The notes beneath the pieces are model-generated. The model did not search any database. It was not told where the DNA came from and saw nothing but the letters and a program-made list of their open reading frames with translations. From Tundrisphaera lichenicola (GTDB lineage Bacteria > Planctomycetota > Planctomycetia > Isosphaerales > Isosphaeraceae), in NCBI RefSeq assembly GCF_051175385.1, contig NZ_CP195106.1, positions 5,022,001 through 5,086,000 of the forward strand: DNA of 64,000 nucleotides, written 5' to 3'. The position numbers and the translations under genes are program-made. Below, piece by piece: positions 1 to 7,050 of the stretch (its first letter is position 1; each line of letters begins with the position of its first letter).

Positions 1-539
1 TTCTCCAACTCGACCGAAGCCGCGACCAACTCGCCCTCGGCGGCGAGCAGGCTTCCTCGCTGGTAATGGTACTCGGCGGAATTCCCGCAGGATGCTTCCA
101 AGGTATCCAGCATCGCCCGAGCTTCGTCTTCCTGACCGGCCCGTCGAAGGGCCCCGGCCCGGTGGAGGTCGGACGACCTGGTGTCGTAACCGGCGGCCGA
201 TGCGGTCTCAAATGCCTTCGCGGCCTCCGACCACTTCTGGAGGTATCCGAGCGCGAGGCCGCGGAAGAAGTGGGCCAGCCCCGAATCACCTACCTTACCG
301 AGATGGGAAAGGCCGGTCGAATAACGGCCCAGGAGGACATCACCCACCCCGAGCCGCAGATGGATGTCGGGCGTTTCTTCGCCCTTGGTTCGATCACGGA
401 GGGCGGAAACCGCGTCGCGAAGGGTCGCGTATCGCGAAGGGTCGCGTCCCAAGACTTCGCGGAGGTCGGCCACGGCCGAGACGTCGAACGGATTGCGATC
501 CAGGAGCGCGCGAACGTCGGTGGTCATCAACTCGGTCAT
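1..539 (-). CDS. TPR-like repeat protein, 3' end outside window
   Basis: Reading the minus strand from an ATG at 539 gives an open frame that runs off the left edge of the window, so only the first ~179 residues are seen. The start has a good Shine-Dalgarno (AGGAGAG a few bases upstream). The protein begins MTELMTTDVRALLDRNPFDV and continues as helix-turn-helix repeats rich in Ala, Leu and Tyr (for example HFFRGLALGYLQKWSEAAKA and LHRAGALRRAGQEDEARAML), the pattern of tetratricopeptide repeats. No signal peptide is visible, so it is probably a cytoplasmic scaffold; its role is unknown. A second in-frame ATG lies at 527. A 16-bp sequence is repeated in tandem with a 17-bp period inside the gene near 413-446. 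Confidence 0.7.
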   Translation of the reverse strand, partial: MTELMTTDVRALLDRNPFDVSAVADLREVLGRDPSRYATLRDAVSALRDRTKGEETPDIHLRLGVGDVLLGRYSTGLSHLGKVGDSGLAHFFRGLALGYLQKWSEAAKAFETASAAGYDTRSSDLHRAGALRRAGQEDEARAMLDTLEASCGNSAEYHYQRGSLLAAEGELVAASVELE

Positions 540-625
540 CCGTCTCTCTCCTCGACTCAAACTGGGCACGGACTCGACCGTGTCTGGGACGTTCATGGGG
601 CATGACCGATGGCAAGCTACTGATA

Positions 626-2041
626 TTACACGATTAGCCCGGTTTCGCAAGAGCTAGCGGCGGCCTGATGATCTTCGACGATCGCTTCCCCGACCAGGGC
701 TGGTGTAATTTCAGACTCTTCATAACCGATGAGGCGGGCACAGAGGGCCAGCTCCCCATGCTGGCTGAGGTCCAAACCCTCGGCCTCGTGTTCGGCCGGA
801 ACTCTCAGCGGGATCAAGAGGTCCGTCAACTTGAAGAGTACGATCGAGCCAACGAAGGAGAAGACGGAGACGATCACCAGGGCAAGCAAATGGTAGAGGA
901 AGGTCCGAGACTCTCCCGAGGTCAGGCCAACGCCCTTCGCGAAAATCCCGGTCGCGATCATCCCAACCATCCCGCCCACCCCGTGACAGGGGAAGACGTC
1001 GAGGGTGTCGTCCAGGCTCGACTGGGTCTTCCAGTGAACCGCCAGATTGCTGATCACGCTGGCCACGACGCCGATGAAAAGACTCTCCCGTACCGTCACG
1101 AAGCCGGCGGCGGGAGTAATCGCGACCAATCCTACCACGGCTCCGATGCAGGCCCCCATGGCCGAGGGCTTCTTGCCTCGATACCAGTCGAAGCAAAGCC
1201 AGCCGATCATCGCCGATGCCGAAGCCGTGTTGGTCGTGGCGAAGGCCAGGGTCGCTGACCCGTTGGCACCAAGGGCCGAGCCGGCATTGAAACCGAACCA
1301 GCCGAACCAAAGCATCCCGGTCCCGAGGATAACGTAAGGGATATTGGCGGGCTCGTGTGGGTGACCGTCGATGTGGGATTTCCGACGGCCAAGGAGAATC
1401 GCACCGGCCAATGCAGCCCATCCCGCCGACATGTGGACCACGGTGCCGCCAGCGAAGTCTTTCACGCCCCACTTGTTCAGGAAGCCTTCGGGATGCCAGG
1501 TCCAGTGGGCCAGGGGAGCATAAATGAGCAAACTAAAGAGGACGATGAAAAGCAGGTAAGAGGAAAATCGGACTCGCTCCGCAAATGACCCCGTGATGAG
1601 TGCCGGCGTGATGATTGCGAACTTGAGCTGGAACATCGCAAAAATCATCAATGGGACCGTCGGAGAGAGAACCGGATCGGAACCGAGCCCTACCCCCTTG
1701 AAGAGTAAGTAGCTGAAAGGGTTCCCGATCAGGCCCCAATGGTCTTCTCCGAAGGCCAGGCTGAATCCCACGACCACCCAGACGATCGAAATGACGCCCA
1801 GGCAGACGATACTCTGGAGCATCGTCGAGACGACGTTCTTGAAGCCCACCATCCCCCCATAAAAGAATGCGAGTCCGGGGGTCATCAAAAGTACCAGGGC
1901 GGAAGCCGTGAGCATCCAGGCGATATTTCCCGCATCAACCGGACCGCTCTCCGGGCTGGGCAATGCCGGAGCCGGGATGAGCGAGGCTCCGAGGGCGATC
2001 GCGAGCAACACCATGAAGGGAATCGGCGTCGAGGATTTCAT
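626..2041 (-). CDS. amt: Ammonium transporter (Amt family)
   Basis: The 471-residue product starts with a cleavable-looking hydrophobic leader (about residues 1-28) and then shows the Amt/Mep/Rh fold of about 11 membrane helices. Diagnostic segments are FFYGGMVGFKNVVSTMLQS near the N-terminus, FAIITPALITGSFAERVRF, GGTVVHMSAGWAALAGAILL with the first pore histidine, FGWFGFNAGSAL, and FPCHGVGGMVGMIATGIFA with the second pore histidine. The cytoplasmic tail contains LDLSQHGE, the usual Amt ending, followed by about 40 extra residues. It would carry ammonium across the inner membrane. Amt genes are usually next to a PII gene (glnK), but none is visible in this window. It stands alone, between the TPR gene and the FHA-STAS gene, all on the minus strand with gaps that suggest separate transcription. 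Confidence 0.95.
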   Translation of the reverse strand: MKSSTPIPFMVLLAIALGASLIPAPALPSPESGPVDAGNIAWMLTASALVLLMTPGLAFFYGGMVGFKNVVSTMLQSIVCLGVISIVWVVVGFSLAFGEDHWGLIGNPFSYLLFKGVGLGSDPVLSPTVPLMIFAMFQLKFAIITPALITGSFAERVRFSSYLLFIVLFSLLIYAPLAHWTWHPEGFLNKWGVKDFAGGTVVHMSAGWAALAGAILLGRRKSHIDGHPHEPANIPYVILGTGMLWFGWFGFNAGSALGANGSATLAFATTNTASASAMIGWLCFDWYRGKKPSAMGACIGAVVGLVAITPAAGFVTVRESLFIGVVASVISNLAVHWKTQSSLDDTLDVFPCHGVGGMVGMIATGIFAKGVGLTSGESRTFLYHLLALVIVSVFSFVGSIVLFKLTDLLIPLRVPAEHEAEGLDLSQHGELALCARLIGYEESEITPALVGEAIVEDHQAAASSCETGLIV

Positions 2042-2347
2042 GGGTTAATTGCCTGGAAGGGGGTGGCCGTAGGAGATCTCACTCGGCCCCTTGGAAGGTC
2101 CGGGTCGATCCACTGCAATGTTGGGAATGGATGTTCGATCGATGCGTTGGCGATCGGGTCGATCTCTTACAAACTGGGAGGATGGGGGAGAGGGTATCGG
2201 GCAATGATAATTTAGCGAAGCGATTTACCGGGGAAGAAGGATCTCGATTTCTTCGACGAGAAGATCCTATGAAAGCTGTGTCTGCGACTGCAAGATGGGA
2301 ATTCTTCAATCGACAATTTTTTCTTTCGATTGCTCCGCACAATCAAA

Positions 2348-2383
2348 GAAATCCCTCCCGGGCGGATTCCCGGGAGGGATTTC
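2348..2383 (-). terminator. Strong hairpin terminator downstream of FHA-STAS gene
   Basis: A perfect 15-bp inverted repeat (arms 2348-2362 and 2369-2383, loop CGGATT) lies 54 bp past the stop of the minus-strand FHA-STAS gene. On the minus strand the hairpin is followed by TTTGATT, a short T-rich tail. It separates the FHA-STAS gene from amt. The rest of the 2042-2437 gap holds no recognisable gene. Confidence 0.75.
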
Positions 2384-2437
2384 TGTCCGATTGAATCCTC
2401 ATAGGGGAGAGGATTCGGATGGGATGGTCCATCAGAA

Positions 2438-3352
2438 TCAATCCCAGGGCGTCTTCACCGCCTCCTCGACGGTGGGATAGACGTCGATCAGCATGCTCAG
2501 TCTCATCTGATCCAGAACGGGTTGAATCTCCGGGCTGACCCCGCAAACCCGCATCGTCGCGCCCTTCCGTTCCAGTCCTTGATAATGCGCCAGGATCACT
2601 CCGACGGCCCGACTGGATAGGAAACGAGTGTTGCCCAGATCGATTACCATTCGACGCGGCGTCTCGTCTTCTTCCAGGATCGAGCGAAGCTCGTATCGAA
2701 CGGGACTCACCGTCTCCTCCTCGTTCAGATCGTGCGAATTGACCGTAGCGACGAGTACGTCGTCGATCGTTCGACACGACAGGGCCCGATTCAGGAGCGG
2801 CTTGGCTCCGACAGAGAAGTTCAATGGCGGAGGAGGGAGCGTCGGGGCCACGGGAGGCGGGGCCGGCCTGGGCTGGGCATGAACGGCCAGTGCCGCCAGA
2901 TCGGGGATTCGAGGAGTCGGTCGGGGCTCGAACCGAGGTCGCGAGGCATGTTCCTCCGCCCCCTCCGGTTCCTCAAGAGAGGTATCGTAGGCGATTCCCT
3001 CCAGGAATGGCCAGCCTTCGGGAGCATGGGCCAGCCCTCGAGGCATCTCACCCTTTCCTTTGATCGCCAGGGTCAGGACCATCGGGCCAATCTGAATCAG
3101 ATCGCCGTCGAAGACTTCCGTCTCGCGGGCTCGGAGGACCCGATCATTGATCCCGGTCCCACCTTCCCCGCCGAAGTCGCGAAGGTAGACCCGCATTTCG
3201 CGCTGTTCTATCAGCGCATGGATGCCCGATAGCCCCTGGATATCAGGCCTGAGTTGACAATTCTCGTGCCGACCGATGAAGAATTTCGCGGTCGCGATCT
3301 CGACCGATTGGCCGCAGGCTCGCCCGGTCGTGGCGACGATCTTGATTTCCAT
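2438..3352 (-). CDS. FHA domain-STAS domain fusion protein
   Basis: The N-terminal ~100 residues are a forkhead-associated domain: FFIGRHENCQLRP, then LSGIHALI (Ser and His of the phosphothreonine pocket) and GGTGINDRVL with the Asn that contacts the peptide. A proline- and arginine-rich linker follows (about residues 110-185, including PRPAPPPVAPTLPPPPL). The C-terminal ~110 residues are a STAS domain of anti-sigma-factor-antagonist type (MVIDLGNTRFLSSRAVGVIL, then GLERKGATMRVCGVSPEIQP). In place of the classical Asp-Ser-Ser/Gly phosphorylation motif it has Ser-Ser-Arg-Ala. The combination suggests a switch that reads Thr phosphorylation and relays it through a partner-binding STAS module; partners are not identified. 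ATG at 3352 is chosen over GTG at 3358 because GAGAGG is better spaced for it. Confidence 0.85.
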   Translation of the reverse strand: MEIKIVATTGRACGQSVEIATAKFFIGRHENCQLRPDIQGLSGIHALIEQREMRVYLRDFGGEGGTGINDRVLRARETEVFDGDLIQIGPMVLTLAIKGKGEMPRGLAHAPEGWPFLEGIAYDTSLEEPEGAEEHASRPRFEPRPTPRIPDLAALAVHAQPRPAPPPVAPTLPPPPLNFSVGAKPLLNRALSCRTIDDVLVATVNSHDLNEEETVSPVRYELRSILEEDETPRRMVIDLGNTRFLSSRAVGVILAHYQGLERKGATMRVCGVSPEIQPVLDQMRLSMLIDVYPTVEEAVKTPWD

Positions 3353-3627
3353 GGACACCTCTCGGGAGAGCGTGGGTACATGACCTCAAGATGTTTCGAT
3401 TAACGGGCGAATCGGATGGGAGGCCGGCTATCGCTCGATCTGACGACGATATCAATAAGTCCTTCGGCAACTTCGCCCGAAAATTGATCTCTTTACCTCG
3501 ACAGTATAATGAACAAGTCGCAAATCAAGCAACTAGGGTTTGAAGATTAACAATCCTTGTAATATCCCTCATGCGTGCTTGATTGCCTATGGAAATGGAC
3601 GGAATCGACCGGCTCCGGGACTGAGGG

Positions 3628-3657
3628 TTGCCGGAAGGGGTTCGAATTCGGTATATT
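3628..3657 (+). promoter_or_regulatory. Probable promoter of tRNA-Arg
   Basis: TTGCCG (3628-3633) and TATATT (3652-3657) are separated by 18 bp, and the -10 box ends 10 bp before the tRNA. The pair resembles a primary-sigma promoter. The rest of the 3359-3667 gap shows no gene. Confidence 0.55.
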
Positions 3658-3667
3658 CTTGGAACAG

Positions 3668-3740
3668 GCGCCCGTAGCTCAACGGATAGAGTCGCGGACT
3701 TCGAATCCGAAGGTTGTAGGTTCGAATCCTACCGGGCGCA
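3668..3740 (+). tRNA. tRNA-Arg, anticodon UCG
   Basis: The 73-base sequence folds as a complete cloverleaf: acceptor stem GCGCCCG/CGGGCGC with discriminator A, D-stem GCTC/GAGT, anticodon loop CTTCGAA giving anticodon TCG, five-base variable loop, and T-arm GTAGG-TTCGAAT-CCTAC. The bottom pair of the anticodon stem is G-A, the only mismatch. The gene does not encode CCA (the next bases are TTT), consistent with the CCA-adding enzyme found at 16.1 kb. It reads CGA/CGG arginine codons. Confidence 0.97.
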
Positions 3741-3747
3741 TTTTTTC

Positions 3748-3773
3748 GATTCACGAATCACTGGTCGTGAATC
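3748..3773 (+). terminator. Hairpin after tRNA-Arg
   Basis: Perfect 9-bp arms GATTCACGA and TCGTGAATC with an 8-base loop follow a run of six T residues directly after the tRNA. The T-run precedes rather than follows the stem, but a second short T-rich stretch (TTGTT) follows it. It probably ends tRNA transcription before rimO. Confidence 0.5.
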
Positions 3774-3819
3774 TTGTTAGCACAGCAGAAGTTTGGCCCT
3801 TTGATCGAGACCGACAACT

Positions 3820-5268
3820 TTGGACGACCCCATCCCGGGCCCCTCCCACGGCCTCAAAGGTACTTATTCCTTCGTCAGCCTGGGCTGCCCTAAGAACCTG
3901 GTCGATTCAGAACGCATGCTGGGCCTGCTGGCCCAGGACGGCTATGCGTTGGTCCCGGATTCCAACGCGGCCGATCTGGTCATCATTAATACCTGCGGTT
4001 TTATCGACGCCGCACGTCAAGAATCACTCGGCGTGATACGCGAGATGCTCGACCGTAAGCGGGACGGTCGCATCAAGGGGGTGATCGTCGCGGGATGCCT
4101 GGCCGAGCGGCAACGCGAAATGCTGCTCGATGAGGTTCCTGAGGTTGATCAGATCGTCGGTGTATTCGGTCGCGAGGAAATCGCGAAGGTTGCCGACCGG
4201 ATCATGGGGGACCTTCACGAGCAACGGACCGTCTTCCGGCCCGCGCCGGTCCAGGCACAAGACGACCGGGCTCGGTTTCGAATCACCCCTCGTCACCTGG
4301 CCTACCTCAAGGTTTCCGAAGGCTGTGATCGACTTTGCACGTTCTGCGCTATTCCTTACATGCGCGGCAAGCATGTCACCAAGCCGATCGAAAAGGTGAT
4401 AGAGGAGGCGCGCGAACTGGCTGCCGATGGGGTTCGTGAGCTGAATCTGGTCGCCCAGGATATGACCTACTATGGGATCGACCTATATGGTCGGCCTCGA
4501 TTGGCTGAGCTACTCCGGGAACTTCAGCAGGTCGAGGGGATCGACTGGATTCGGGTGCTCTACAACTACCCGAATCACTTCACCGATGACCTCTATGATG
4601 CCCTGGCGACATCATCGAAGGTCTTGCCTTACCTGGACATGCCGCTCCAGCACATCAACGACCGAATGCTGAAGGTGATGAATCGGCGGCACACGAGGGA
4701 TCAGACCGAATCGATCATCGCTCGCCTTCGCGAAACGATACCCAATCTGGTCCTTCGGACGACATTCATCGTCGGTTTCCCGGGCGAGACCGAGGCCGAG
4801 TTCGAAGAGTTGCTGGCCTATGTCGAGTCGGCCCGGTTCGAACGTCTCGGAGTCTTCCCTTATTCCCTGGAGCCAGACACCCCCGCGGCTCGCTTGCCGG
4901 GCCATCTTCCCGACGAGGTCAAGGCGGATCGACGCGACCGGATCATGGCGGCCCAGCAATCGATCGCGTTTGATTTTAATCGCCAGTTCGTCGGCAAGTC
5001 CCTCGATGTCCTGATCGACAGCCCCGTCCTCGAATCCAACGGGAAACTCTGGGTCGGACGCACCTTCGCCGACGCTCCCGATGTGGACGGGGTTGTCTAC
5101 GTCTCGGGCCGCGATCTGGAAACCGGCGACATCGTCCGATGCTCGATCGTCGGAGCCGAGGGTTATGACCTAGTCGCCAAGCCTGACGGGACATCGGCAC
5201 CTCGAAAGCGAAGAGCCCGCCCGAAGGCCCGCAAGAAACCCGACTCGCCGTTCACGATCCTCAACTGA
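3820..5268 (+). CDS. rimO: Ribosomal protein uS12 methylthiotransferase RimO
   Basis: This radical-SAM enzyme adds a methylthio group to the conserved aspartate of ribosomal protein S12. The 482-residue protein has the N-terminal methylthiotransferase domain (SFVSLGCPKNLVDSERML, then IINTCGFIDAA, then AGCLAERQREML, giving the three cluster cysteines), the radical-SAM CxxxCxxC motif in CDRLCTFCAIPYMRGKH, and the RimO hallmark LVAQDMTYYGIDLYG. A TRAM domain occupies roughly residues 385-455. The tail is unusually basic (RKRRARPKARKK). The likely start is TTG at 3820; no better in-frame start lies upstream of the first conserved motif. It opens a plus-strand run continuing into pgsA 45 bp later. 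Confidence 0.95.
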   Translation: MDDPIPGPSHGLKGTYSFVSLGCPKNLVDSERMLGLLAQDGYALVPDSNAADLVIINTCGFIDAARQESLGVIREMLDRKRDGRIKGVIVAGCLAERQREMLLDEVPEVDQIVGVFGREEIAKVADRIMGDLHEQRTVFRPAPVQAQDDRARFRITPRHLAYLKVSEGCDRLCTFCAIPYMRGKHVTKPIEKVIEEARELAADGVRELNLVAQDMTYYGIDLYGRPRLAELLRELQQVEGIDWIRVLYNYPNHFTDDLYDALATSSKVLPYLDMPLQHINDRMLKVMNRRHTRDQTESIIARLRETIPNLVLRTTFIVGFPGETEAEFEELLAYVESARFERLGVFPYSLEPDTPAARLPGHLPDEVKADRRDRIMAAQQSIAFDFNRQFVGKSLDVLIDSPVLESNGKLWVGRTFADAPDVDGVVYVSGRDLETGDIVRCSIVGAEGYDLVAKPDGTSAPRKRRARPKARKKPDSPFTILN

Positions 5269-5313
5269 ACCTCTTCCACGATTGTTCGGGTTCGGGGCCA
5301 GCAGGAGCCGCCG

Positions 5314-5955
5314 GTGAAGGACGATCTGATGGCCTCCCCGACTTCGGTCCTCCCCAAACAAGCGACTCCGGTCTCCGAGGAGTTCTGGAACGTCCCGAAC
5401 TTGTTGACGCTGAGCCGTCTCGGGCTTTCCGTGGTCGTTTTCGCCCTCATGGCGAATGACCGCTTCTGGTCGGCGTTGATCGTCTTCGTTTTGGCTGCCC
5501 TGACCGACGCCCTGGACGGCTACTTCGCACGCCTTCTCAATCAGGGTACGGCCATCGGGCGACAGCTCGATCCGCTGGTTGACAAGGTCATCGTTTGCGG
5601 GGCGTTCATCTATCTACTGAGCGTGCCGGGCGACACGGGACTGGCTCCCTGGATGGTCACGACCATCGTCATCCGGGAACTCTTGATCCAGGGACTTCGG
5701 AGCCATCTCGAAGGAGGGGGTCAGCCGTTCGGCGCGAAGACGGCCGGCAAACTCAAGACGCTCACGCAGTGCCTCTCGATCTCGGCGATCCTGGTTCTCC
5801 TCGCACTCCGGCCCTGGCATTCCGCGGGCATTTATCTGGCTCGCGACCTCCTCACCTGGTCGGCGGTCGGCCTCACGATCTACAGCGGACTGGGTTATTT
5901 CGCCCTGGCGATCCCGCGTCTCAGGGGCCGCTCCCCCTCTTCTTCCCTCCACTGA
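5314..5955 (+). CDS. pgsA: CDP-diacylglycerol-glycerol-3-phosphate 3-phosphatidyltransferase
   Basis: The 213-residue membrane protein carries the CDP-alcohol phosphotransferase signature DG-x2-AR-x8-G-x3-D-x3-D, seen here as DGYFARLLNQGTAIGRQLDP followed by LVD. It has about five hydrophobic helices. It is expected to make phosphatidylglycerol phosphate, the committed precursor of phosphatidylglycerol, at the inner membrane. The N-terminal NVPNLLTLSRLGL is typical of PgsA. The GTG start at 5314 has AGGAG a few bases upstream; ATG at 5329 is an alternative. It sits between rimO and uppP with short gaps (45 and 24 bp), suggesting cotranscription of envelope genes. Confidence 0.92.
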   Translation: MKDDLMASPTSVLPKQATPVSEEFWNVPNLLTLSRLGLSVVVFALMANDRFWSALIVFVLAALTDALDGYFARLLNQGTAIGRQLDPLVDKVIVCGAFIYLLSVPGDTGLAPWMVTTIVIRELLIQGLRSHLEGGGQPFGAKTAGKLKTLTQCLSISAILVLLALRPWHSAGIYLARDLLTWSAVGLTIYSGLGYFALAIPRLRGRSPSSSLH

Positions 5956-5979
5956 CCCTCACCTCACCGATGGGATCTC

Positions 5980-7050
5980 ATGGACTGGATCGAATCGCTC
6001 GTCCTTGGAGTGGTCCAGGGGCTCACCGAATTCTTGCCGATTTCCAGCGATGGTCACCTGACCATCACTCAGCTCGGGTTTGAAGAACTGACGGGCCGAT
6101 ATTCCTCGCCCGCCGACAAGATCTTCTTCGACGTGATGCTTCACGTGGGGACCTTGTTGGCGATCTTGCTGAGCTATCGAAATCAGATCATAGCTGGAGC
6201 GAAAGGTCTGCTGAACACGGAAGAGGTCGCCGAAGACTTCCGACGACCAGCCCTCTTTCGAATGGGTATTCTCGCAGTCGTCGCGACGTTACCATTGATC
6301 CCCGACAAGCTTCTTTTCATAAAGTACATCGAGGAAGCTTTCCAGAGCCTGACGGCCACCGGTGTCGGATTCCTGATCACGGCGGCGATCCTCCTGATCA
6401 CCATGCGTCTGAAAGGTGGGGAAAAAGGTCCGTCTTCAACGACCTGGCTCGATGCGATGCTGGTCGGAATTGCCCAGATGTTCGCCCCTCTGCCGGGCGT
6501 GAGTCGGAGCGGCCTGACGATCTCGGCGGCTTTGGCCCTGGGCTTCTCCCGGACCTGGGCAGTGAACTTTAGCCTGATGATGGCGGTCCCGGCCATCATC
6601 GGGGCGATGGTCTTTGAACTCCGGAAGTTGGACCCGAGTACTCTGACCGCGGATCGTATCGCGCAGATCGTGGTGGCCGCGGCCCTTGCAGGCGTGATCG
6701 GATACCTGGCGATCGTCTGGCTCGTCCGCCTTGTCCGATCGGGGCGACTTTGGTATTTTTCTGTATACCTGGTCCTGCTCGGGACCACTCTGATCGTTCT
6801 GGATTCGACACGGGGGAAGCGCCCGGATGTCCGGCCCTCGACAGCTCTGGAAGGGCCCATACGGAGCGGCACTCCGAGATCGGGCGATCGAATGGTCGAC
6901 GACCGAGGCGCCAGGTCTCTGGCTGGTCCCTACGTCGATGGCCCGGGATCAGGTGATCCTCAAACTCGCCCGACGGTCCGGCAGCGTCAAACCCCATCGG
7001 GTCTGGTGCTGGGAAGACGCCTGGAAGGTGGTAGCGTCGAGCCACGCTAG
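5980..7050 (+). CDS. uppP: Undecaprenyl-diphosphatase with an extended C-terminus
   Basis: UppP (BacA family) recycles the lipid carrier undecaprenyl diphosphate for cell-envelope synthesis. Family motifs are present: VVQGLTEFLPISSDGHLTI at the N-terminus and LPGVSRSGLTISAALALGFS with the catalytic arginine; about eight membrane helices follow the normal layout up to about residue 272 (FSVYLVLLGTTLIVLD). Typical family members end there. This frame continues for about 85 hydrophilic residues rich in Arg, Pro, Gly and Ser, and most of that tail (6827-7050) overlaps the first 74 codons of the addB-like gene in another frame. The tail is therefore probably an accidental read-through of a lost stop rather than a domain. 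Confidence 0.93.
   Translation: MDWIESLVLGVVQGLTEFLPISSDGHLTITQLGFEELTGRYSSPADKIFFDVMLHVGTLLAILLSYRNQIIAGAKGLLNTEEVAEDFRRPALFRMGILAVVATLPLIPDKLLFIKYIEEAFQSLTATGVGFLITAAILLITMRLKGGEKGPSSTTWLDAMLVGIAQMFAPLPGVSRSGLTISAALALGFSRTWAVNFSLMMAVPAIIGAMVFELRKLDPSTLTADRIAQIVVAAALAGVIGYLAIVWLVRLVRSGRLWYFSVYLVLLGTTLIVLDSTRGKRPDVRPSTALEGPIRSGTPRSGDRMVDDRGARSLAGPYVDGPGSGDPQTRPTVRQRQTPSGLVLGRRLEGGSVEPR

Noticed and set aside
413..446. CRISPR-like direct repeat
   Set aside because: Only two contiguous copies with no spacer, inside a coding gene; there are no cas genes in the window.
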